DNA of 64,000 nt from an uncultured Bacteroidales bacterium (GTDB lineage: Bacteria; Bacteroidota; Bacteroidia; Bacteroidales; F082): the NCBI GenBank assembly GCA_946184615.1, contig CAMHFN010000001.1:1-64000 (forward strand), written 5' to 3'. A program made the translations under genes and the position numbers. The stretch's first letter is position 1, and every line of letters begins with the position of its first letter. Of the stretch, positions 27,383-34,839 are shown piece after piece. Under the pieces are notes generated by a model. The model made no database searches. It had not been told where the DNA came from and saw only the letters and a program-made list of their open reading frames with translations.

Positions 27383-27580
27383 TTATAAAGAATCTCTATA
27401 ATGCTCGATGTCATGAATGATGTCATTCAAATACTCTATTTTTTCCGCCTTTGACAATTGGCCCATGGCATTATCCATAAGGTAATCTATTGAATAATCC
27501 CAGCCACGATTATCTTCATCAAATACGGTAATTACCTGGTACTCATAATCATCTTGTATCTTTTTATTATCTTTTTCCAT
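27383..27580 (-). CDS. Small acidic protein of unknown function (65 aa)
   Basis: A 65-residue acidic protein (EKDNKKIQDDYEYQVITVFD at the start, then a helical region with SKAEKIEYLNDIIHDIEHY). It is first in the operon with the WYL regulator (22 bp gap) and the exonuclease, directly behind operator P1. No family recognised. Position suggests a role in regulation, such as an effector-binding or anti-repressor partner, but nothing in the sequence proves it. Confidence 0.6.
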   Translation of the reverse strand: MEKDNKKIQDDYEYQVITVFDEDNRGWDYSIDYLMDNAMGQLSKAEKIEYLNDIIHDIEHYRDSL

Positions 27581-27635
27581 TTGGGATGTTGTTTTAGGTT
27601 TTACTTGTAATACATCAAACTTTTCATTTTATGGA

Positions 27636-27676
27636 GCAAAGATACGAAAAGCCTGTGCCAAATCATAGCACAGGCA
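27636..27676 (-). promoter_or_regulatory. Promoter-operator P1 (65-aa gene, WYL, exonuclease)
   Basis: Palindrome arms GCCTGTGC (27651-27658) and GCACAGGC (27668-27675) with a 9-nt spacer; the leftward -7 box is TATCTTTGC at 27636-27644. The distance from the outer -7 base to the operator start is 14, as at all the other sites. The palindrome overlaps the stop codon of the gene upstream. Confidence 0.8.
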
Positions 27677-28097
27677 AAAATTTATGCCACCATTTTTTTC
27701 TTTGAATGGACATGGCATATCCTGTCAACTCATTTCTAAGCTCCGGTTGTAAGGAAGTATATCTGATACAGCCGGTAAGCCAGGCAAGCATAACCAAGCG
27801 ATACTCCTCACCTTTATATCTGATTTGGTTTTCAGCTTCGGGACGTTTGTCATCGAGAATCAGACTTAGCCTGTTCCTTTTATGTTTAATAGCAATACTT
27901 CTCCCCTCTTTATCAACCACTGACAAACCAGGTCCGTCTATGACCTGTGCCGAATCGCAATCGAACGAGAACGGCCTTTTCTGCCGTATCACTTCATTGA
28001 CGAAGGCGTACATGAAAATGCGTCCCATGCCGTGCTCATCAACGTGATTGAGCAGACGGGCGATGGTGGCCGTGTCAATGGTTTTGCTGTGCTTCAT
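27663..28097 (-). CDS. Conserved-looking protein of unknown function (144 aa)
   Basis: I start it at ATG 28097 (MKHSKTIDTATIARLLNHVD), because the longer frame is antisense-like noise inside the upstream gene. No domain recognised; the middle is rich in beta-type residues (RSIAIKHKRNRLSLILDD) and the end is basic (RKKWWHKF). It overlaps the preceding gene by 23 bp and is third in the P2-driven operon 29752-27663. No signal peptide or membrane segment. Confidence 0.6.
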   Translation of the reverse strand: MKHSKTIDTATIARLLNHVDEHGMGRIFMYAFVNEVIRQKRPFSFDCDSAQVIDGPGLSVVDKEGRSIAIKHKRNRLSLILDDKRPEAENQIRYKGEEYRLVMLAWLTGCIRYTSLQPELRNELTGYAMSIQRKKWWHKFLPVL

Positions 28098-28740
28098 TAC
28101 GGAACTCAAATTTGATTTCGTAGTAAAACTCACGGCAATAGATGAAATCAGTAATGGCAAAATCCGTGTGGTCGAACAGGTTGTGGAAGGCATCAATCAG
28201 ATGCAGGTCTTTGGTCAGTTCCTGGTCAAGGCCTTCGTTCCAGTTGGGCGGCGGACACTTCATACCGATGAATTCTTCAAAATCGTTGGAATTAGGGTCG
28301 CCGTTCCCTCTCAATTGGAGAGGAAAGGCAACGCCGCCTTCATACAGCAGGTTCCATCCAGAATCCTGCAAAGCATTCCAAAGATCTTGACGGTCCTCGC
28401 CTTGCACGGGGTGTAATGCCGGATAGTCATTGCTGAGGTAGCAGCAAGCCTCAACCTCTAAATCTTCACCAAAGCCTTTGTTGGCTTCATACACGGCGTG
28501 GGCTTTGTCGAACATTTCACGTAAAGCCTCGCGCATCGCGTCATTGAAGGCTATGATGTCGGGCAGTAGCAACTCCTGATGTTGCAGCACACGATGGTTG
28601 ATGATGTTTTGCCTGACCTGGATAAGACTACGCTCGTCGGTGTAGTCGTGGTCTTTGCTCCAACATCCTTCAAATGACATGATGATTTGGTCTTCAAGTG
28701 CCATTAAGGCATCGTCTTGTAATAAGTCTTTAATGTTCAT
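28075..28740 (-). CDS. Acidic cytosolic protein of unknown function (221 aa)
   Basis: ATG 28740 (MNIKDLLQDDALMALEDQI) is chosen over an in-frame ATG 30 bp upstream, which lies within the end of the preceding gene. Acidic, helix-rich, without signal peptide. No family recognised. It is the middle gene of the operon behind operator P2, with 13 bp to the gene upstream and an overlap with the one downstream. Confidence 0.6.
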   Translation of the reverse strand: MNIKDLLQDDALMALEDQIIMSFEGCWSKDHDYTDERSLIQVRQNIINHRVLQHQELLLPDIIAFNDAMREALREMFDKAHAVYEANKGFGEDLEVEACCYLSNDYPALHPVQGEDRQDLWNALQDSGWNLLYEGGVAFPLQLRGNGDPNSNDFEEFIGMKCPPPNWNEGLDQELTKDLHLIDAFHNLFDHTDFAITDFIYCREFYYEIKFEFRNEAQQNH

Positions 28741-28753
28741 AGTGCCAAGTGTT

Positions 28754-29752
28754 TTATACATAAAAAGCAATGTTCATTCTTAATTCCTGGCCTAAATGCT
28801 CATCGGTCTTGATCATGTAGGTCATCTTGCCCGGACATAACGCCGCGATCTGATTCAGCAAAGCGTGTTCACTTTCGGCAAAGGGATGCTCAGGAGCGAC
28901 CGCGAGGCAAACCATCACATTGGGAAGGACTCCATTGTCGAAGGCATTGTATTTGGCAATCAAATCCATCATCCAAGAGGTTCTTTCCTGATAGTTGCCT
29001 GTGTAAGACTGGTATTTAAAGAAGTTTAGATGAGGGGAATAGAAAAGCTTACATAAGTCGGTAATGGAAACGCCATCGCATTGAATAGGGAGACAGGCTT
29101 TAATGAATGTCCCAATTGAGACAATCCTTTGCCGATAATAGCGATTGGATTTGTTACGTTCGATCCCCTTCGTCTTTTTGGGATTCTTAACAAATGGCAT
29201 TAAGAGTCGCGCTCTTTTTTGCCTCGCTATATCGACACGGTATTCCTTACGAAAAAACTGAAACATTTCGCTTTTGGAAGGCACCTTTCCACCAGCTTCT
29301 TCAATCAATCGGGTTAAGCGGGTTGCTTTGTCTCTGATAATGTCGGTATCGAGCAAGTCTCGAATATAGTACTCATCCTTCTCGTTGAGCTCATTGACTT
29401 GTTCTCGTGTAAAGCCAAAGAATGAAGTATGCCACAGGCAACACATGGCGATTTCGGCAGGAGAGGCAACCACATCTGGCGCAATGACGAGTTCTTTGGC
29501 AAGACTAACCTCCCATAAATCACCTTCCAATGGAAAACCGTCGAGATGCGGCACCTCCCAATCGTAGTCAAGTTCGGCATTGGTGATGTCGGCGGTGGCA
29601 TTATCGCCTTCTTCCCTATACGGGGTGAGCTGTCGAAGCATGTCGTAGTGCATCTTATAAAGGGCGGTGCATCTTGTGTGGCCGTGGTACTTTTCCATGT
29701 ACGGCAAGATCTCGTCGAAACTGACGGAGTGTAACAATTCGCTGTAAGTCAT
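28754..29752 (-). CDS. Unknown Bacteroidales protein (332 aa), first gene of the P2 operon
   Basis: Starts at ATG 29752 (MTYSELLHSVSFDEILPYME); the longer upstream frame runs through the operator and is not coding. The N-terminal xFxELLxxVSFDEI pattern is one I associate with an uncharacterised Bacteroidales family, but I cannot name it with certainty. The middle part is basic (RQKRARLLMPF, NPKKTKGIERNKSNRYYRQR), possibly nucleic-acid binding. Cytosolic. It heads a three-gene unit with the 221- and 144-residue proteins. Confidence 0.65.
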   Translation of the reverse strand: MTYSELLHSVSFDEILPYMEKYHGHTRCTALYKMHYDMLRQLTPYREEGDNATADITNAELDYDWEVPHLDGFPLEGDLWEVSLAKELVIAPDVVASPAEIAMCCLWHTSFFGFTREQVNELNEKDEYYIRDLLDTDIIRDKATRLTRLIEEAGGKVPSKSEMFQFFRKEYRVDIARQKRARLLMPFVKNPKKTKGIERNKSNRYYRQRIVSIGTFIKACLPIQCDGVSITDLCKLFYSPHLNFFKYQSYTGNYQERTSWMMDLIAKYNAFDNGVLPNVMVCLAVAPEHPFAESEHALLNQIAALCPGKMTYMIKTDEHLGQELRMNIAFYV

Positions 29753-29778
29753 AGTTCGCAGTTTTGATGATTTACGCT

Positions 29779-29819
29779 GCAAAGAAAAAGAAAGCCTGTG
29801 CCAAATTGAAGCACAGGCT
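29779..29819 (-). promoter_or_regulatory. Promoter-operator P2
   Basis: Arms AGCCTGTGC (29793-29801) and GCACAGGCT (29811-29819) with spacer CAAATTGAA; leftward TTTGC end of the -7 box at 29779, again 14 nt from the operator. Start codon of the driven gene is 27 bp further on. Confidence 0.85.
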
Positions 29820-29837
29820 GAGATTAAAGGATATTTT

Positions 29838-30797
29838 TTACTCAAATTCACTTTCTCTCTGTTTGAAGAAATCGTAATAAAACCTAACGTTGGGCAGCTT
29901 GGTCCATTCGGTAATAGTAACTGGTACGGCATCAAGATTGTAAACTAGCGCATTGTGAATGGATTGCATGAAAACCGAATGTGTTGAAATCACAAACTGA
30001 CAGTTATAGAACCTTGCCATGAGTTCGATGTATTCTGCCAGTTTAATTTGAAATTGTACTGAAAGCGAGTTTTCTGGTTCGTCTAAAAGATAGAGACCGT
30101 TGGGCTGAATCGCATCCGTAAAATACAAAAAACCGCTCTCACCATTCGAATACAGTTTTTCGTCCATGCCGAGGTGTTTCTTGATGTATTTCGATTGGCT
30201 CATACTGCGAGCTTCATAGTGTCGATTAAACTCTTGAATGCTTTCAGGATTATCAAAATTGATCTCTCTTGGTATGTTACCCGCTTGTTTGTATTCAGCT
30301 ATTTTGCTAAACATTCTCTCTCGCATAAACCCCATGCGCTCATTTTTCTCCCTTGAAAGCAACATGTGGTTGAAAACATCATCGCTAGTGATGATTCTTC
30401 CCATGGATTGAGGGTCAAAATCGCATTTCACTGATTCAGATAGTTCAATGTCAGTCATATCAACAAACGGTTTCATGAACACCGTAGAGTTAAAGGCCGA
30501 CATCCTTTCAAGTTTTAGTTTCTCTGCTATTACATTAAGCAAAGTGCTTTTGCCACTTCCGTTGCTACCACAAAATAAGGTTATGTCATCAAAACTTATT
30601 GGAGACACCCCTTTTTCCCTAAATACGCCAAAAGGATAAATGGTGGAATAACAGGTTCTAAAAACATTGTAATCCGTATAATCAATTATTTCATTAGTAA
30701 TAGCGTCTTTGCCATGAACTTGCCCCCGGTTATAGCCAACGAAGAATCCATCATCCTTATAACGATCAGGTATTATTAGTTTTTTGATATATCGCAT
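29838..30797 (-). CDS. ABC-type/AAA_21 ATPase paired with the LRR protein
   Basis: 319 residues, a single ABC-like ATPase of the AAA_21 (OLD-related) kind: Walker A GSNGSGKS (77-84), a signature-like YSNGESGFLYF, Walker B GLYLLDEPENSL and the switch His in VISTHSVFM. No nuclease (TOPRIM) domain follows, unlike OLD proteins, and there is no membrane segment. It starts 3 bp after the LRR protein gene stop, so the two are made together from promoter P3. The likely role is an ATP-driven switch whose partner supplies recognition or effector activity; inferred. Confidence 0.8.
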   Translation of the reverse strand: MRYIKKLIIPDRYKDDGFFVGYNRGQVHGKDAITNEIIDYTDYNVFRTCYSTIYPFGVFREKGVSPISFDDITLFCGSNGSGKSTLLNVIAEKLKLERMSAFNSTVFMKPFVDMTDIELSESVKCDFDPQSMGRIITSDDVFNHMLLSREKNERMGFMRERMFSKIAEYKQAGNIPREINFDNPESIQEFNRHYEARSMSQSKYIKKHLGMDEKLYSNGESGFLYFTDAIQPNGLYLLDEPENSLSVQFQIKLAEYIELMARFYNCQFVISTHSVFMQSIHNALVYNLDAVPVTITEWTKLPNVRFYYDFFKQRESEFE

Positions 30798-30800
30798 GGT

Positions 30801-31958
30801 TCATCTTTCTTTGACTAGTATGTGCAATTCTTTAGGCAAAAGCCCTTTGAAATAGTCCGTCATTCCCGATGGCACATAGATAACTTCAAGCGCATCACAG
30901 CCATCAAAAGCCAATTCCTTGATTGCTGTTACAGATCCAGAAATGATGACACTTTTCAATTGGGAACAACCTTGGAATAATCCGCGTTTAATTTCCGTGA
31001 TGGAATTGGGTATCTCAATACTTGTTAGGCTCGTACAATTAGCAAAGGCATAACCATCGAGATAAGTTACTGAATTAGGGATGTTGATGCTCTTCAAATT
31101 CTGGCAGTTTTCAAAAGCTTTGAATCCGATTTCCGCAACCGAGCCCCCCATTACGACTTTGGTTAGTGATGTGCAATTCTCAAAAGACCTAGGCCAAATG
31201 TCAATCACGGAATTTGGAATATAGATACTTGTTAAGTTAGCACAATCACCAAAGGCTTTTGTTTTAAATACTTTTACCGAGTCGGGAATGGTTGTGTTTT
31301 TGCAACCAGAAATCAGCGTATTGGTATAGGTCTCGATAACAGCATTGCAGTTCTCCCTTGAATCATATTCTGGGTTTTCTTCAGCAATTGCAATGCTACT
31401 TAGGTTGGTGCAACCATGAAACACTTCACAATCGATTTTGATAACCGTTTTGGGAATTTCGATTTTGGTTAATCCAGTACAACCTCTAAAGGCTCCCCAG
31501 CCTATTTTTTCCACCGAATCCGGAATATCTATACTTGTCAAACCTGTGCAGCCCATAAAGGCTTCGCCTTGTATCTCCTTCACGTATGAAGGTATATAGG
31601 TTGTTTTACATCCGGCCACTAGGGTTTTGTCTTTCTTCGTTATTACCGCATTGCATTTTTCTTTTGAAACGAGGTATTCGTTTTCTGGAGAAACGACTAT
31701 TGTAGATAAATTGCTGCAATAGGCAAAGGCAGCCCAACCGACCTTCTCAACAGCAACCGGGATGACTACTTTGGTCAAATTTGCACAACCCGAGAAAGCA
31801 TACTCGCCAATTTCAATTACAGGATAATCTTTCCCTTCCATAACAGCATGTGAGGGTACGATCAATTCATCACCAGTAAAGGCATTGCCTTTTTTCAAAC
31901 TGACTCCTATTTTTCTAGGAAGCAGCTCAAATTCAAAAACTTGCAAATTGTTTTCCAT
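30801..31958 (-). CDS. Cytosolic BspA-type leucine-rich-repeat protein (LRR_5)
   Basis: 385 residues made almost entirely of BspA/LRR_5 repeats of about 23 residues (IEIPNSITEIKRGLFQGC, VVIPVAVEKVGWAAFAYC). BspA-type proteins are usually exported, but this one starts MENNLQVFEFELLPRKIG with no signal peptide, lipobox or anchor, so it should stay in the cytosol. It is first in the operon behind operator P3 and is followed 3 bp later by an ABC-type ATPase. An internal LRR beside an ATPase recalls a split NLR-like sensor; that is a hypothesis. Confidence 0.85.
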   Translation of the reverse strand: MENNLQVFEFELLPRKIGVSLKKGNAFTGDELIVPSHAVMEGKDYPVIEIGEYAFSGCANLTKVVIPVAVEKVGWAAFAYCSNLSTIVVSPENEYLVSKEKCNAVITKKDKTLVAGCKTTYIPSYVKEIQGEAFMGCTGLTSIDIPDSVEKIGWGAFRGCTGLTKIEIPKTVIKIDCEVFHGCTNLSSIAIAEENPEYDSRENCNAVIETYTNTLISGCKNTTIPDSVKVFKTKAFGDCANLTSIYIPNSVIDIWPRSFENCTSLTKVVMGGSVAEIGFKAFENCQNLKSINIPNSVTYLDGYAFANCTSLTSIEIPNSITEIKRGLFQGCSQLKSVIISGSVTAIKELAFDGCDALEVIYVPSGMTDYFKGLLPKELHILVKER

Positions 31959-31983
31959 TTTCCTCTATGTTTTAAATTACATC

Positions 31984-32024
31984 ACAAAGAAAAAACAAGC
32001 CTGTGCCGAATCGAGGCACAGGCT
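31984..32024 (-). promoter_or_regulatory. Promoter-operator P3
   Basis: Arms AGCCTGTGC (31998-32006) and GCACAGGCT (32016-32024), spacer CGAATCGAG; -7 box end at 31984, 14 nt away. Drives the LRR-ATPase pair. Confidence 0.85.
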
Positions 32025-32055
32025 GTTATGGAAAACAGTTTTAGAAAATGAATAA

Positions 32056-33263
32056 TTATTGTTGGGGGGCACCATGCCCACTCAAATAATCAACAACAGC
32101 CGCAATCTCATTTTCGCTAATATCAACCCCTTGAATACGGAAGATTTCATTCCCGTTACAGAACAACATGTCTCCGGCACCGAGAAGATCTTGCGCTCCA
32201 TCAAAGTCGAGAATGGTAGGAGAATCCGTTTTTGATGCAACCTTGAAAGCTATGCGTGCTGGAAAATTGGCCTTGATGTAACCTGTGATGATATTGACCG
32301 ATGGCCGTTGGGTGGCCATAACAAGATGAATACCAACCGCCCGAGCCAGTTGTGCCAAAAGGGTAACGGGGGCTTCAAAGCCACGACCTTTCGCAACTAT
32401 GATGTCAGCAAACTCATCTATGACAACGACGATATAAGGCAAATAGCGATGTCCCTCCGCGCTTGAAAGTTTTCCAGAGTTGTACTTTCCGTTATACTCT
32501 ATGATGTTGCGGCAATCAGCGTCTTTTAACAAATCGTAACGGGCATTCATCTCATCACCCAAAACAATGAGGGCTTCACTAGTTTCTCTAATATCCGTAA
32601 TTATAGCATCCTCAACACCTGGAAGTTCAGCAAGGTATTGTTTCTCAATAAGATTGTAAAAAGCAAATTCCACTTTCTTAGGGTCGATCAGTACGAACTT
32701 CAGTTCTGTAGGGCTTTTAGAATAAAGCAAGGATGTAATGATGTAATGATGGAATGTAGCAGCGTCGATTTCCCCTGTCCAGTGGCTCCTCCAATTAGCA
32801 CATGAGGCATTTTGGCTAAATCACAAACGAAATATCCATCTATGGATTTCCCGAGCACGTATGGGAGCGCGTAATTAGCTTTGATGAATTCATCGGATTC
32901 AAGAGCCTCTCTCATAAGCACCAGCTCAAGGCGTTCATTAGGTATTTCTATGCTGATGATCCCTTTCTTGGCATCAACAAGAATCCTCGAATCCAACAAC
33001 TCTATCGGAGGGTCTTTTTTTAGTTCTGTAACAGCAGACAATCTGGTAGTCGAAGGGATTTTTACACTGAACAGACTAACCGAAGGTCCGGGTTTGACCG
33101 TGATTTCTTTTACCACGATGCCATAATCAGAAAGGATTTCGGTAATCTCTGATTTCTTTTGCAGGATCTCTGCAGCCGGAAGACCTCTCTCTTTGAGTTC
33201 CAACGGAGCCCTCAGCAAATCGAGGGGAAACCCTTTATAGTTTTTGCCGTTTTCACTTTCCAT
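32056..33263 (-). pseudogene. FtsK/SpoIIIE-like DNA translocase split by an 8-bp tandem duplication
   Basis: Two frames join into one soluble FtsK-like protein of about 400 residues. Codons from 33263 give the FtsK alpha-domain features (GIVVKEITVKPGPSV, GIISIEIPNERLELV) and Walker A GGATGQGKST. The frame then breaks at 32732-32747, where GATGTAAT occurs twice in a row; removing one copy restores ...SIITSLLYSKSPTELKF and continues into KFVLIDPKKVEF, VVIDEFADI (Walker B) and LVMATQRPSVNIITG. The membrane and gamma domains of chromosomal FtsK are absent, so this is an accessory translocase. It sits in the P4 operon. Either a recent knock-out or a slippage-controlled switch; a sequencing artefact is less likely for a perfect 8-bp duplication. 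Confidence 0.85.
32732..32747. repeat. 8-bp tandem duplication that breaks the FtsK-like gene
   Basis: GATGTAATGATGTAAT on the plus strand, i.e. two head-to-tail copies. Deletion of one copy restores a continuous reading frame of the expected family sequence. Confidence 0.9.
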
Positions 33264-33274
33264 GTTGTTGACAA

Positions 33275-33496
33275 TTAATCCAATGCCACATAATTGAAAT
33301 CCGACTGGTAACAGTTAGCTTTGTTATAGTCGAACTGATAGATTCGCATGTAGGTTTCTTTGATTTCTTTAGCACCATTGCTGAAGGGATTGGAAACATG
33401 CATTGAGGTGGTCACGACGATAACCATTTCGGGTGTGAGCACTGTTCCGTTCACTCTTTTGACCCGCTTAGGCCATACTTTAAATACTTTACTCAT
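33275..33496 (-). CDS. Small protein of unknown function (73 aa)
   Basis: 73 residues (MSKVFKVWPKRVKRVNGTVL at the start), with a possible beta-rich body (MVIVVTTSMHV). No family recognised. It overlaps the upstream two-TM protein gene by 4 bp and precedes the FtsK-like gene by 11 bp, so all belong to the P4 operon. Confidence 0.6.
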   Translation of the reverse strand: MSKVFKVWPKRVKRVNGTVLTPEMVIVVTTSMHVSNPFSNGAKEIKETYMRIYQFDYNKANCYQSDFNYVALD

Positions 33497-33705
33497 AATG
33501 TTTTATATTTGTTAGGTGTTCTATTAGTAGGTTTGTTTCGTTTACGAGCCAAATAAACAACGTGGACAACAGCCACGCCTGCAAGATAACAATAAAAGAC
33601 CCATTGTAAAGGCTCATTTTGCCACCCGAACCATTGCCATACGACTGCTGAAACAATCAGAATCTCAATGGCAAATAGGGCAATAATACTAATCCAACAA
33701 TTCAT
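33493..33705 (-). CDS. Small membrane protein with two TM segments (70 aa)
   Basis: 70 residues with two hydrophobic helices (about 4-24, WISIIALFAIEILIVSAVVW, and 34-52, WVFYCYLAGVAVVHVVYLA) and a basic cytosolic tail (RKRNKPTNRTPNK). In a defence-like operon a two-TM protein of this size may be a membrane-disrupting effector or an anchor for the soluble partners. Function inferred only from topology. Confidence 0.65.
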   Translation of the reverse strand: MNCWISIIALFAIEILIVSAVVWQWFGWQNEPLQWVFYCYLAGVAVVHVVYLARKRNKPTNRTPNKYKTL

Positions 33706-33750
33706 AGAGCTGTTGTCAATTCTTTCTCAGGGTTTACTACATTTTTGTTT

Positions 33751-34755
33751 CTATTTGCTGAGAACTACTATCATTTCGCATTTGTTAATGTTTTTCCATC
33801 GATAAGCATAACCATAAGAGATTATTCTATTTGCTTCTTTGGAAACAGGCAATTCATTTAACAGGGACAGATCATCCTGCTTAATCGGACGCCTCTCATC
33901 GATGCGTAGCTGGACAAAACAAGAAGTATATTGACTGAAATCATAACGATCATCCGACTTCATTCTTTCAATACAATATCCAATTCTGTCTTCATCATGC
34001 TTCACTCTTGAATCATATAACAAACACAATACTTCCTTCTCCTTCTTTAGGTAAAACAACTCATTCTTTTTACAACCAAACATCGGCTCTGCCTCAAATA
34101 CATAATGAATGAGCTGGTTCACAAATAATTGCTGATAATCGCCATGTAAATACATAGGCAAGCTACAATCTTTGAAACGAGGACGACTAAACATCTCTTC
34201 AAATTCAGGTCGAATCTCCATATAGGGATATGGCTCATCACGAATCATAATATTCTCGAATACTTTACTGCGAAATATCTTGAATAAACCATTACGCAAG
34301 GAACCTCCCAAAAATGCAATTTTATTGTCATTTTCACTTTCGGCCAGCCCTAGCTTTTTTAAACTTCTTTGATATAGTTGTTGAAACCTGGAACCTCTCG
34401 TCTTAATGTGTTTGTTTTGGCACAATCCAAACACTAATACTTTCTGAAAATCAATATAGTTTTTGCAGGTAAACAAAGAACAAAAATTTACAATGACCGG
34501 ATAGCTTTGAATTCTTTGGTAAATATATAGATTCCTGTTATTACGAAGACATTCCAACCAAACATCTCCGGGAAGCAAAGAAAGTTCATTAGCAAGACGA
34601 TACGTTTCTTCTCTAACTAATTTATCGGCCTGGCAATATAGAAATGCAAGGTCTTTAATTGGAATGGATTCAACCTCATTTCTTGTCATAGTTGAGAGAT
34701 CTTGGCAATATTGCCATAATTCATAGCATGTATTAAAAACTTTCATCTCTTTCAT
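33751..34755 (-). CDS. Unknown protein (334 aa), first gene of the P4 operon
   Basis: 334 residues, helical, many Tyr/Cys/Leu, no signal peptide. No recognised family or catalytic motif. Start ATG 34755 (MKEMKVFNTCYELWQ) lies 25 bp past the -7 box; an ATG three codons later is an alternative. It is followed by the two-TM protein, a 73-residue protein and the FtsK-like gene. Confidence 0.65.
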   Translation of the reverse strand: MKEMKVFNTCYELWQYCQDLSTMTRNEVESIPIKDLAFLYCQADKLVREETYRLANELSLLPGDVWLECLRNNRNLYIYQRIQSYPVIVNFCSLFTCKNYIDFQKVLVFGLCQNKHIKTRGSRFQQLYQRSLKKLGLAESENDNKIAFLGGSLRNGLFKIFRSKVFENIMIRDEPYPYMEIRPEFEEMFSRPRFKDCSLPMYLHGDYQQLFVNQLIHYVFEAEPMFGCKKNELFYLKKEKEVLCLLYDSRVKHDEDRIGYCIERMKSDDRYDFSQYTSCFVQLRIDERRPIKQDDLSLLNELPVSKEANRIISYGYAYRWKNINKCEMIVVLSK

Positions 34756-34780
34756 CTTTCTAATTTTTTTGTTTTATATC

Positions 34781-34821
34781 GCAAAGATGGGAAAAGCCTG
34801 CGCCAAATCGAAGCATAGGCT
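34781..34821 (-). promoter_or_regulatory. Promoter-operator P4 (degenerate arms)
   Basis: Arms AGCCTGCGC (34795-34803) and GCATAGGCT (34813-34821), spacer CAAATCGAA; -7 end GCAAAG at 34781, 14 nt from the operator. Two arm positions differ from the consensus, perhaps giving weaker binding. Confidence 0.75.
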
Positions 34822-34839
34822 CAATGGTCTTTACATTTT

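Noticed and set aside
29838-30797. ATPase as an OLD-family nuclease
   Set aside because: The ABC-like motifs fit, but the protein ends after the ATPase domain and has no TOPRIM part.
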